DNA of 64,000 nucleotides from the NCBI GenBank assembly GCA_028023455.1, contig JAQFVV010000142.1, forward strand, positions 1,140,441-1,204,440. Reading direction: 5' to 3'. The notes below the pieces were generated by a model that saw only the letters and a program-made list of their open reading frames with translations, had not been told where the DNA came from and searched no databases. Position 1 is the stretch's first letter; each line of letters begins with the position of its first letter. This DNA is from Epiperipatus broadwayi (Eukaryota > Onychophora > Udeonychophora > Euonychophora > Peripatidae). Made by a program: the position numbers and the translations under genes. Below, one piece after another: positions 50,266 through 61,800 of the stretch.

Positions 50266-51920
50266 TAATTATTCCGTTTTCTGATTTTCCCAGCATTTTA
50301 AATGAAGCAGTTAGACATGCAATTAAATGTAAGAACAGAAATGTTTCTGAAAATATATACAAACATCTAAATAATAAAGATGTTTCAAGATCAATAAAAA
50401 ATGCAATGGTAATATTGATATTTAATAAGGATGATAAAGAAAATATTAGAAGTTATATCAGTCTTCTCTCAGTTCTTTCCAAAATGTTTAGCAAGATAAT
50501 TGCAACTTCTCTACAGTGAAGTTTAGATTTTAACTAATTAAAGAACAAACTGGATTTAAAATGAATTTTAACATAGTAGATTAGATCTAAATATTGGAAA
50601 ATTTGTAGAATGAATCACTGATTATAAATTGTCATTGTGCTTTGGATTTGTAGATCATGAAAAACAATTTGATTCTGGAAGCATTTCTATAGTAATTAAA
50701 GCTTTGGATCAGTAAGATGTACATTTGAAATATTGCCAGAATTCTGAAGAATATTTATCAAAATCCAACAGTACTGATTAGACTACATGGTGATGCTAAG
50801 AAGATTCACATTGAGAAGAATGTATGATAAAATAATACAACAGTTTACAAAAAGAATTTTATGGCTAAGGGTGCTGACATGCATTTAAAGGTGAAGATAA
50901 AGTATAAATTATAATATTAAGTGGCTGAGAACTTTGAAAAACTTTTATCTTCTTATAATAATAGAAAATAGGTAATCTGAAAAAGGTGGAATATATAGAT
51001 GACAAATATTTAAATGTATGCAAATAGTGGATTAGAAAGTCCATTTTTTGAAGAGGGAAAAGCATGCTCCTTTTGATTTATAGCATGGATGTTGTTAGCT
51101 ATATCCCATGCTTCTTTGATTTTACATTTGGAATCATGATGTTCTTCTATACATGCAATAGAAGCAGAGGAATTTTTGAATATAGGACTGGTGGACTTTG
51201 GTGTTCTAAGAAGATGGAATTATATTCAGTGATTAAGAGCTTTTTTATATAAGTAACAATATTAAGAAAAATGAATGGAGAGCAATGTTCAGGATTCACC
51301 ATAGTATATTATACTGCAACCAGTTTGAGGACATGTAGTCTTGTACACTGTGTGAGGAGTCTAATCATAGGGTAAGGGATTTGAAAAGTGAGGAAAATAA
51401 AAATAAATGGAAATCATTTAAGTCATATATGTTTTTAAGGAAATGTGATTGTTTATGCAAATAATGCTTCATAGATTCAAGAAATGTTGCATTGGTAATC
51501 AGATAATGGTAATATGGTAGGACTAAAGAGAATTGCTAAAAAAATAAAGTAATATTTAATAAATTTTCTCAGATAAAAAAGTAAGAATTGATAATTACAA
51601 ATTAGAAAAAGACAACTAAAAATGCTTTGGTAGATTGTTAATAAAGATGAAAACATAATCAATAAAATTAAACACAGCATTAAACTATGTGGAATGTTGT
51701 TTTTATAGAACTAACATAAATAAAAACATGCCAATGTATTTAAAAAGGAAATATGTTATGCCAATTTTTGTTTATAAATCTGATACTTGGATACTTATCA
51801 AAAGATTATAAAGAGACATATATTAGGAATAATATCAAAAAAAAAATCATGAGTAGAACAAACAAATATCATTGACATCTTTAAAATAATCATAAATAAC
51901 TGAAAAGAAACTGGTCTGAG
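50266..51920 (+). pseudogene. RTE-type LINE relic C, reverse transcriptase part
   Basis: An 80-codon stop-free stretch from 50284 includes ILNEAVRHAIK, VILIFNKDDKENI and RSYISLLSVLSKMFSKII, fitting the start of RTE RT domains. EQTGFK, FVDHEKQFDSG (about 50653) and VLIRLHGDAKKIHIEKNV (about 50774) follow. After a gap (about 50830-51390) that does not read as RTE, KIKINGNHLSHICF and VYANNAS.IQEMLH (about 51395-51500) fit the K.NGE.L.HLRFADD and FA.....EMLH blocks. TALNYVECCF and YVMPIFVYKSDTWILIKRL follow to about 51800. Stops and frameshifts show it is dead. Confidence 0.65.
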
Positions 51921-52224
51921 CTATATTGCTAAAAATGATAGTAATAGATGAATTTGAAGATTTAAACTGGATCTTGTGGGATTATATAAAACCTAGAAAT
52001 ATATTATATTTAAGATATATGGATTAAAAAGGAATTATGCTAGTGTCTTATGGAGGCTAGGGATCTGAGAAACTAGATTAATCTTGAAATTTTCATACTG
52101 AAGTAGATTGATAATGATTTAAAATTTGTAATAATACTCATGAGATAGAGTAATACATTAATTACTCTAATGCTTTAAAATTATAAAATTTATTATTTTG
52201 AATTCAGCAATTCTCTCTAGATAT
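51921..52224. other. A+T-rich non-coding DNA
   Basis: Possibly the last unrecognisable part of the RTE relic; nothing certain. Confidence 0.4.
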
Positions 52225-52680
52225 TGATGCAACCTAGTGAAAACTATAGTAATCAATAGATATCAGAACATTTGTGCATTTAAATATCTATCTAGTGTCT
52301 TCTCATTCAATATACCCAGAGTAGTTTCTACTTTATTGCTGTCATCAGTAAATAGCCTTGAATATGAAAAAAATGCACTTAGATCTTTTGATCTAATTCA
52401 TTCCTCCCGTGGTGACTATATTTCAGTTTTGAGTATATTGTTTTATAGTTGAAAGGTCTAGGTGCATTGATCTCAGAGCCAAGGTTCCTAATTGATGACA
52501 GACATAATCTGGAGATATTGTATGAGTAAGCACTAGATAGGAATTGAAATACACAAAACTTTCTGGCATATTTTAATTACTATGGCTTGCACTAGGTGGC
52601 ACATCTGTCTGATACTACTTTCATAGCTAGTGCAAAAACAACAAATGGTAGTCATGTGATATTTTAATTATTTAATACCA
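52225..52680. repeat. Repeat family D, foldback copy
   Basis: The left part (GCAACCTAGTGAAAACTATA ... TATCTATCTAGTGTCTTCTC) and the right part (ATTGTATGAGTAAGCACTAG ... TTGCACTAGGTGGCAC) are diverged inverted repeats. The element closes with TGGTAGTCATGTGATATTTT as at 8830 and 53100. No gene is present. Confidence 0.55.
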
Positions 52681-52854
52681 ATCCTAGTCAAAGGATGTTG
52701 GTGATTATGATTACAAAAAACCAAGACCTAAATATATAGATATTGAATTAGGTTTAGATCTGTATTTCTGTACAGACAAATTGGTTTAGATTAAAAACAT
52801 TATGGTGTTTTCAGTTTGGACTCATTACTTTACAGTTGACTAGGTAAAAGTTAG
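52681..52854. other. Spacer between two family D copies
   Basis: A+T-rich sequence with no feature seen. Confidence 0.4.
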
Positions 52855-53110
52855 TTGCTGAAAAGGTGCATTATATCCAAAGTTCTAGGTGCATTGCTCC
52901 CAGATCTAAGCTCTACATTTATATTAGCTATAGGGATATTGAATGCATAGGTACTAAATAAAGATTTAAGATACAAACATCCTAGCATTTATTATATATT
53001 GATTACTATAACTTGCCTTAGTTTGCACTTCTGTATAGAATTACTATTACATTAATAGCTTGTGTAAAAATACAAAATGGTAGTTACATGATGTTTTAAT
53101 ATTTTTAATT
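52855..53110 (+). repeat. Repeat family D, copy 3 (half element)
   Basis: TCTAGGTGCATTGCTCCCAG, then TTGATTACTATAACTTGCCT and TGGTAGTTACATGATGTTTT follow the order of the right half of the copy at 52225-52680. It lies in direct orientation about 430 bp further on. Confidence 0.5.
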
Positions 53111-53183
53111 GTTTATGCATTCTTTAAAAGTCATCCTTCTTCACTTATCTCATTGCAAATTTTTCATATAGTCTAGCATTTCA

Positions 53184-53286
53184 TTTTTTTTTTAAATGTC
53201 ATAGCATCGGCCGGGACGTGAACCCGCAACCTGGGCAACTGCCTGCAAGTGCAAGGCAGTCGCTCTGACCTCTCGACTACCAATGC
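53184..53286 (-). mobile_element. tRNA-like SINE, copy 4
   Basis: In reverse complement an 83-nt tRNA-like body (53286 to 53204) has GCATTGG pairing with CCGATGC, AGAGGTCAGAGCGACTGCC, a TTGC-rich variable part and a near-consensus B box (GGTTCACGTCC). The tail CTATGACATTTAAAAAAAAA matches the other copies. Its length and long variable region would fit a class II (Ser/Leu-like) tRNA ancestor. The shared tail argues against a working tRNA gene. Confidence 0.7.
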
Positions 53287-56200
53287 AAGATCCCTCTTTT
53301 TATCTATTACTTATATTTTTAAGTAATAAAGTCCATGAGTATCTAAAATCATCTTTAAAAATTTAATTATATTTCTTTATTAGTCATCCAACTATTGTAA
53401 TAAACGGAAAATATATCTCTTCTGAATGATTTCCAATACTTATTAGTTTGTCAAAATTAGAGATAATGACATTTGTCAGATTCAATATATATATACAAGA
53501 GATTTATATAAATCATATTTTTAAATATTTCATTTTAAAAGCTTTCAAAAAACAACTAAACTTTTTTTTCCTGCTTGCAGAACTTCCTTTGTTTAATTTT
53601 TATGTTTATAAAATATTTAATCTACATATAAAATCATAATATTTTTAGCTCCCAAATTTCAACATTAATTTCTAAAAGGTTGCATAACAATTGCTGATTT
53701 GCTTTCATTTTTCTCATACATTTTACTGCTATTTGAAGTTACATTAGCTTTCCTTATGTATGTAATTTTTATATTTTAATAATAATATTAATAATTATTA
53801 TTATTACTATGATTAAAATAAATTTTATTAGGAAAATGGTGTTACATAGATTTATATTTGCATATAGCTGTAAAATTTACATTAACAGTTTGATGCATAT
53901 GGAAATACATTTACTAAAGGGAAAGGGAGGATTACAATTTTCAAAGGGTAAAAGGATAATGATATTAAGCACACAGTATAATATTACAGTTGTTTAAATT
54001 CATATAATGTGTATGTTAAATCAGTTGAAAAAAATTAGGCAATTTTACAAGTTATTGCTTATTGGTTACATATGTATGTCATACATATAATTTTAATTTT
54101 TATAGATATATTTTGCTTCAAGTCCATAGTGTGTTGTTATCTACCTTCTGGGTGCTTATTATGTTGGCTTGTCCACAGAGGCATATTCTTATTGGTGGTG
54201 TTTTCTTAAGCTAAGTTAAGGTCTTCAGAGTATATTATAGGTGGTCAGCTGATGTGTGATGGGATGATCTGTTTAGATGTGGGTTGGACTTGGTATAATG
54301 CTAATTAGTTAATGACATGGATGGTCATATTCTTGGACATTTATACCCTACCAAATGACTTCATCATTGCTTGAAAATCCTGAATTGTATAGCTGAGGTA
54401 TATGTTTTTAAATACCTTGGTGATGTAGCTTTGGCAATCTTGGTCTATACTGACTAATGCATAATTTCCTAATGTTTTTATCTGTGTTTGAAAGTGGCAC
54501 ATTTAATGTGCAATAAAGAATTAAATTGTGAGATATCTTGGAAGGGGGTGGTTGTTGATTTGCACAACTATATTCCACAGTCTTTGCAAGGTAATGGCTT
54601 TGTCGAATAGGGATCTGTGGAATTTATATAATGTCAAATTTGTATCTGTTGTAGAAATATTGATAGACCAAGGAGAGGAAAATGTTTTAAGTGAATTGAG
54701 TAATTTTCTTGATATAGTGTTAATAAATTCAATGCTGATAATTTTTAATGTTTCTACATCAGAGTGCATGAGGGTGGGGGAGTGGCTCTTAGGTTTTTAG
54801 ATCAAATTCATTGAGGTCATATTGATTTGTTTTCATATATCTATGGATTAATGTATTTCTAGATTAAATTAAATTATTTTTGTTATTTAATATTTATGTG
54901 TTAGATTTAGCAGCATTTGCATAAATTCTGATGAGGTTTGAAGTTTTAGCAAGCAGGAAAATTGTTGACACTATTTACTTGACCCTCTGACTGCTTTGTT
55001 ACCATGTTTTTGGTTTTGATGCTTATTTTATTACTGCAAAAAATGTTTAAATGGATTTGGTACAAAAGAAAATTTGCTTAAAATAATTCTATTTTGCTTA
55101 CTATTTCAGACCATCTAAGTTTAATCTTGGAATAAGTAGATTCCAGTAACTTTTTGGAATTTGAACTTGGAAATTTCGAATATACATAGTAAAAAATACC
55201 AGAATTTGCTGTGGGGATATTATTTTTTATTATGGTTATTGTTGCTTTCCTTGTGAGTTTTAGTTTAACTGAAATTGGTGAACTCAAGAAGATTTCTATT
55301 TAAATTGTCAGTTAAAGAGAGAAATTGTTCTCACTAGAAAAAATCCCCCAAAAGATCTCTATTTGTCAATTTATTAAATCTATTGATTTCAGCTAATATT
55401 TTGATATAGGAATATTATTTGATTTCCCAACTTTAAAATAATTTTTCTTAAGACTCCACAATTTAAAAAAGTTTCATCAAATATTTTATGTATAAATTGA
55501 AAAAACGTAAATTTTAAATAATTACAATTTAACAGTAACTTTCATTTAAATATGAACTTTAGTTTCAATTTAATATAAATATTATAAGTTTAAGTTTGAA
55601 AAAGATTGGATTAGAATAGAATAAGTAAATATAAAGAGACGTAAATATAAGCAAGTTAGATATTCAGAAAGATTAGAATTATACATATAGAAAAATGAAT
55701 AGAGGGGTATTCTCAATTTTTTTGTGTGTGTGGCAATAGTGTCTACTTATACAATATAAAAAATATATTCATTTTAAAAAGGTAGTTTTTATTATTTTAT
55801 GATCTATAGAAAGCTTGAGTAATCACTGATTAACATACAATACTGTATTTAAATTCTCATATATTAGTTTATTTCACTTGCTTTTATCAATGAGAGATGG
55901 ACTTCAAAACTCGTCTGGGAATAAGACATTAAATGTCCTATCATCTGACAACTATTGATTACCCAGGCTTATGATTGAAGAAAAATCAATAAGGAGTTGC
56001 TCTTATTTTATGTGACATTGTGTAACTAAAAAATCAAGTGATTTTTTTCCCTTATAGTTATAAGTTAAAAATCTAGCAAATATTAACTAGAATTTGATTT
56101 TTTTCTCAAAAATAAAATTATTAATTGACAAAATTCACTATTTTTATAGTTTGTATAAAAAATTAAAATAAATGCTGTAAAACGACTTAAATAGGTTTAA

Positions 56201-56672
56201 CATAAAAAATATACTTGCAGAACTTTTTTCTTTTGAATCGTTTAATAATTCAACAAACATGTAAGTTTTCTTTGCTGAATGCACTTACTAAAAGCATTTT
56301 GATGTTTTTTTAAAATATATATATGCATATATCTTTAAAAAATGTTATATTTTTATGTTTTAATCACTATAATGATAGTACTTTTTAAAAATATAGTATA
56401 AAACTGTTATTATGTTAATAATATTCACTTTCATTTTACATATATATATATATAATTTATCAAAAAGTATCTGAATTTAATTATTCCAGATCAAAGTGTA
56501 ATAATACTTATTATAAATTATATATATATAATGTAAATTTTGACATTATTATATTGACAGTATTTGATATTTAAATAATAAATTAATTGTGATTGATGAT
56601 TTGGTAGATGAATAGTACAAACCAGGTGAAGAATTAAGTTTAAAACGTATTATATATATATATGGAGTCATA
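53287..56672. other. Non-coding DNA, partly G+T-richer
   Basis: No gene recognised. The segment 54100-54820 is richer in G and T than its surroundings and has overlapping 80-90-codon open frames on both strands (54528-54800 plus; 54521-54769 minus), neither with a known domain. The rest is A+T-rich. Confidence 0.5.
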
Positions 56673-57001
56673 ATTAAATATTAGTAAATACAGTAATCAA
56701 AAATTTTGAAAAGGACAAAAAATATAATCATCATTTAGGAGTGCTTTCGACTATCCTCATAGTCTTTGTCAACTAATTCTTTGAAAGGTTTACCTTTCCA
56801 TAATTCTGTGAGCTTAATGTTTGCTGCCTGCCTGTTGATTAAGTCATGCTTGTATTAGCATAGCTTTTTTTATTTTCCTTTTATTGTTATTTCTTTCAGT
56901 TTTCCAAAGACTACAAGGATAATCAAAAATGGTCCTAAGTGATGATTATATTTTTTGTCCTTTTCAAAATTTTTGATTACTGTATTTACAAATATTTAAT
57001 T
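56673..57001. mobile_element. MITE 1 with about 98-bp terminal inverted repeats
   Basis: Inverted repeats run inwards from both ends (to about 56767 on the left and from about 56906 on the right). 56684-56733 is the exact reverse complement of 56941-56990, 50 of 50 positions. The element is flanked by TA on both sides (56671-56672; 57002-57003), as in Tc1/mariner-type insertions. The middle of about 140 bp is non-coding. Confidence 0.75.
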
Positions 57002-57042
57002 ATAAGATTACATATATTGCTTTGATGAAATACAGACACTGA

Positions 57043-57078
<36 letters not shown>

Positions 57079-57109
57079 TCCGATCTATGGTTCATCATGT
57101 ACCATATGT

Positions 57110-57111
57110 AC

Positions 57112-57149
<38 letters not shown>

Positions 57150-57160
57150 CAATGGTACAG
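57110..57160. repeat. Palindrome with (TA)n centre
   Basis: GTACCATTGTA at 57110-57120 and its exact reverse complement at 57150-57160 enclose a (TA)n run. Another (AT)n tract lies at about 57048-57076. It may form a cruciform. Confidence 0.8.
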
Positions 57161-58170
57161 AGTGAAAGGGTAAATATGGGGAGATAGAATACACTATCAT
57201 ACCCAAATATCATAGTAAATGAATAAATATAAAATGACCATGAGAGAATCAGCATTGAATAATAAAATGTCATTACAATAATTATATCTTACATCACCAG
57301 TCTTAAACATGAGTAATCAAGGAATTATCCCTTGTGACTGTATTTAAAATTGAACCATTATAAAAAAATAAGTTAATTATCTAGCCAATACCAAACTTAA
57401 GCATAGTACAAATAATCATCTGTGTGCACAAAGTGCATACCTGGACAGTGACTATGGACAATAGAAAATATAAATGTGTTTACTTAAGCTATCAAAATTT
57501 AAATAGTCTTATTAAGATTTTTTACAAATCCTTTAAAACACTACACTATAATAAAGTCAAATCACATACACTGTCAATTCATAGAACAAGTAGCTGGACA
57601 AATAAAGACTTTAACACTATTATTTTAAACAATTATTTAATGAACTAATAAATTAACAAACACAGAAAAGATATGAAAATATGATAAATCCCAGTCACAT
57701 ACATTTTGATCAACAAAATATAATTTTATATAGCAAATAATATTAATTTGATATTAACATTTACTAATTAAATTAATTAACCTTTATGTTAAACAGATTT
57801 TTTTTTCAGTCATTAATGTTGTAAAAGAACATTTCACAGGAAGATGTAAAATATTCAAATTATCTAAACCCACTTCCCTTTTACTTATGAAAATGAAAAG
57901 TTTCTATACAATTATATTTTGGAAAGAAAATAAGATAAAGAAAAAACAATGTTTCAACAAAAAAAAAAAAATTTTAATCAAAGTTATTCCTTACTAAAAA
58001 TTATTACTGATGTTACAAATACACCTAAACCTCACTTAGCGATTGGATACTTAGCAATATTTCACAATAGTGATCATCATCAATTTGTACCCACAACTTT
58101 GATTTACAATCGATTATTCACTATAATGTTCAGGAAATTTTTTTAAAATAAATTTAGAACATATAAACTT
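57161..58170. other. A+T-rich non-coding DNA
   Basis: Nothing recognised. Confidence 0.5.
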
Positions 58171-58188
58171 AATATATATATATATATA

Positions 58189-58262
<74 letters not shown>
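58171..58262. repeat. (AT)n microsatellite
   Basis: About 92 bp of AT units with one TG interruption near 58190. Confidence 0.95.
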
Positions 58263-58265
<3 letters not shown>

Positions 58266-58339
58266 GAATCTATAATGCTCTCTACTGTACATATAAGTAT
58301 TGAATGCCTTTAAAAAATTTAAATTTATTTAAATATGTC

Positions 58340-58442
58340 TAAGTGTTTAATGTCTCTAGAAAAATTAGTTTATTTAAATATAATGTACAGTACTTGGATT
58401 ATTCAAATAAAGCTTAGTTTTTCTAAAGACATTTAACACTTA
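58340..58442. repeat. Inverted repeat, 41/43-bp arms
   Basis: TAAGTGTTTAATGTCTCTAG at the start is matched in reverse complement by TCTAAAGACATTTAACACTT at the end, with an 18-20-bp centre. The arms differ at several positions, so this is older than the neighbouring MITE. ATTTAACACTTAT recurs just beyond that MITE, at 58805-58817. Confidence 0.65.
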
Positions 58443-58479
58443 TTATTTGTCTGAAGGTTTGTAATGATGGTATATTATA

Positions 58480-58802
58480 AGATGTGATATGTTGAACTAT
58501 TTCCATCATTTATGAGTGAATGTTGAATGTATAGAAAATTTTAAACTTTATTTAAACTTTCCAAATACATTTTAAACTTTATTTAAGTGAATATTGTCAC
58601 TGTGCATATAGGCTAGCAACACCTGAAGAAGAGTGGTGGAGATTAATACTACTCAAAATGTGTAATTACTAACCTGTATTGTCTATTTGTGTGTTATTAC
58701 TAACAAGTTGTTTGTACTTGGAAAGTTTAAATAAAGTTTAAAATTTTCTATACATTCAACATTCACTCATAAATGATGGAAATAGTCCAACATATCACAT
58801 CT
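58480..58802. mobile_element. MITE 2 with 92-bp inverted repeats
   Basis: 58477-58568 and 58714-58805 are inverted repeats of 92 bp with two mismatches, including one base each beyond the flanking TA. The ends are AGATGTGATATGTTG. TA occurs on both sides (58478-58479; 58803-58804). The central 145 bp is non-coding. The arm identity suggests a young insertion of a Tc1/mariner-type non-autonomous element; the transposase family cannot be named. Confidence 0.8.
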
Positions 58803-58805
58803 TAT

Positions 58806-61800
58806 TTAACACTTATATTAGATGATGAAATAGTCCAATAAATAAATACAATACAGTATTATGTAAAAATAATTATTGATTTTGTAACTTTATTTAAAAT
58901 GTTGTTTATATCCAAGTGGTTTCAAATCAAAAGAAAAACAACATTTTAAAATGCCAATGTTGAATTAGAAAAAAAATTAAAAAGAAAAACATATTGCATT
59001 TAAAATAAGTGTTAATGAATATTTTTTAATATGTACTTTATTTCTAAATTAGTGTAATTTTTTAGCTTTAGGAACTGATCAATTTTTTTCCCATAGACCA
59101 TCATTATAAATATGTATTCTGTATACAATATTCTTGCTTAATGATGAGTTTTGGAGAATCAATTGCCATCGCTAAGGGGAGAGGGGGGAGGGGTAAAGGT
59201 GTACTTAGAAATGTTGTTATATAAAAAAAATGTGTAAACAAATTGTGCAATTATATCTTTTTTAGTAGTTATAACTCAGATTTCTTTATGTTATTTTTTC
59301 TTTTTGTAAGCTTCAAATGTTGAGTTTAAACAATCCTTTTTTCTAGAAGTTCTAATAACTTTTTCTTTTGTATGTTCAAATTTCTATTATGATAGCTTTT
59401 CCATTAATATAAATTTTTAGAGTAGATAAACAAAATTAAATTTAACCATTTTACAATACAAAAGTGTTCATATTAATACAAGTAGAATTTATCCAGTATC
59501 CAATAATTTGCAGATCAGAATAAAACAAACTGAACATTCATTCCTTTGGATGGAGACACAAGATTTGTTGCATATTTCTATATGAATGTTCTTCTCCCTC
59601 TATATTTTCTTTTAGTGAATATGCTATATGGTGAGGTTTGGTGATGTTTAGCTTCTAGCTAAAGCTTAATACATGGCTTTTTCAAATCCATTTTAAGAAA
59701 AATTTTTAAAGACTACCATAGATTAGTTTTACTTCAGACTACAACCTAATTTCTTACTCTTCAGAGCTGACCTGATGCTATTGTCTATTCAACAGCTGCA
59801 TCAAGGATAATTAATTCTTTACAAAACACTCAGGTTTATTGCTTTAACTTTCCCTCCCATCTTTTTTTTGGAATATTTCTATTTCCCATTCTTTCATATA
59901 TTATCTCAGATATGATAGCATTAAACCAGAACCAATAAATTATATTTTAATAAAAGGTTATTTTTCTTTTTTTTTTAAATAATTAAAAATTCCAATTATA
60001 GAAAAATTCCTCTAATTGCCAAAAAAAAAAACCCAAGGGTAATCTTTAATTACACTTATGTTTGAATAGTATTGCTTTGTTTTTAGAGAGATAAAGAATA
60101 ATAACATGAAAGGCTGAAACCTTTAACAGATGTATCTTAAAAATGCTTATGTGACAGCCAATCAGATGTAATAATGAATGCATGTGGAACTCTCAATTCA
60201 AAAACATAAGCCAGAAATACATAAATAAAGAGAAAAATAAATAAATTTAATTAATAGAAAACAGTATTTTTTATCAAAAAATGCTAAAACATTACTCTGT
60301 CTTTTCTTTTAAAACTTATAAAATGTTCTCAAAATTTTATTTATTTATCTCTTTTAATTAGTAGTATTTTTTTGAAAAGTTAAAACTAATAAATAAATTA
60401 CTGAAGAGAGAGAGAAAAGAAAATATTTGTTTAATTAATTTTACACTTTCTCCTTTTTAAAACGAACTTTAAACTATAAATATTCACATTCTTATTATTT
60501 ACAATACTTTTGTAATTCTCATGCTATCATTTAAAAAAATGTAAAGCCTTTAAATATGTTTATGATTGTTATTAAAACATGGGAAATCCTATTTTTAATA
60601 AACTTGTAATGTCTGAGATGGAAATAGTTGCCTTCTGTCTACAATATATATATATGTCTGTTTGTAAGCCTATATATTAATACTAAAATTTAAAAAAAAA
60701 TGTTTATGTTCATTATATATTTTACATTACATGAAACAATTTACTCGTTATTTATTTATTTATATTTTATTCGTGCATGGATTAATTAAATAAGTTATAT
60801 ATATTTTTTCTCCATTATAAATAAATGTTTAAAAAAAAAGAAGTTTGCTATAATTTAGACTTTAATTAATACAAGTTAAGTTATAATAATTGTGTATGTG
60901 AATTTAATTGAAACTATTAATTAAGATTTAATTGCCAAAAGCCCATTATATTTGATTTTATAAAAAATCAAATAGTTTATATTTTTATTAATCTTCAGAA
61001 ATTCTAAAACACAAACTTTAAATGTGAGTACAGTTATATTAGAACTTATATAAAAGCATGATTAAATAACATATGAAAACTTCTACAATAATGTGTTGTG
61101 AAAAAATGAGATGAAGAATAACAACAAAGGGGTTAATATAAAATCAAAAATTACTGACTTGTGACTTGAATCAGTATCTGTTAACATAAGATTATTTTCT
61201 TTAAAAATCTACATTTGGCATTCGAATAACAGAAGAAACGGTTGAAAGCTAGATAGAAAAGGGTCAAAGGCATTGACTCTTCCAATTTCTGCCTATAAAT
61301 CTGGTGATCATGTTTTTACATGAATTTAGAAGTTTAGTTATAGTTATTGTAAAAGAATAGTATTTATCAATTTTATTTCAATTGACAATGAAGTATATTT
61401 TATAAAACGCTTTCTTCAAAAAATTATGAGAGAAGACATTTATTCTATGATAAAATAAATTATTTTATCATTGCTATACCAGAATTCCTTGAGAGGAATT
61501 GTTTACGACTTCAATGGACCAAATGAAAATTTCTAAAAGATTGCATTCTCCTACAAAGTATAAAGACAAATTACTTAGCATGAAGAAATAACTGTCTGGA
61601 GCCAACTTCTTCACTATTCACGTTAAGCGTTACTAATCACAGAAGTGAATAAAGGACTCTTTTATGCAAAATACTTTTAAAAAGACATTTTCCAAAATTT
61701 AATAAAACTTGACATGGTATTATTATTTTTGTTTTTTGCATGCATAATTTTTTTGTTCTGTATTTTTTGGAAATATGTTTAGTAGCCAGGTAAAACAATT

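Noticed and set aside
53204-53286. Functional tRNA gene
   Set aside because: The tRNA fold is fair, but the shared tail and A-run with three other copies mark it as a retroposed family member. The anticodon arm is also not clean.
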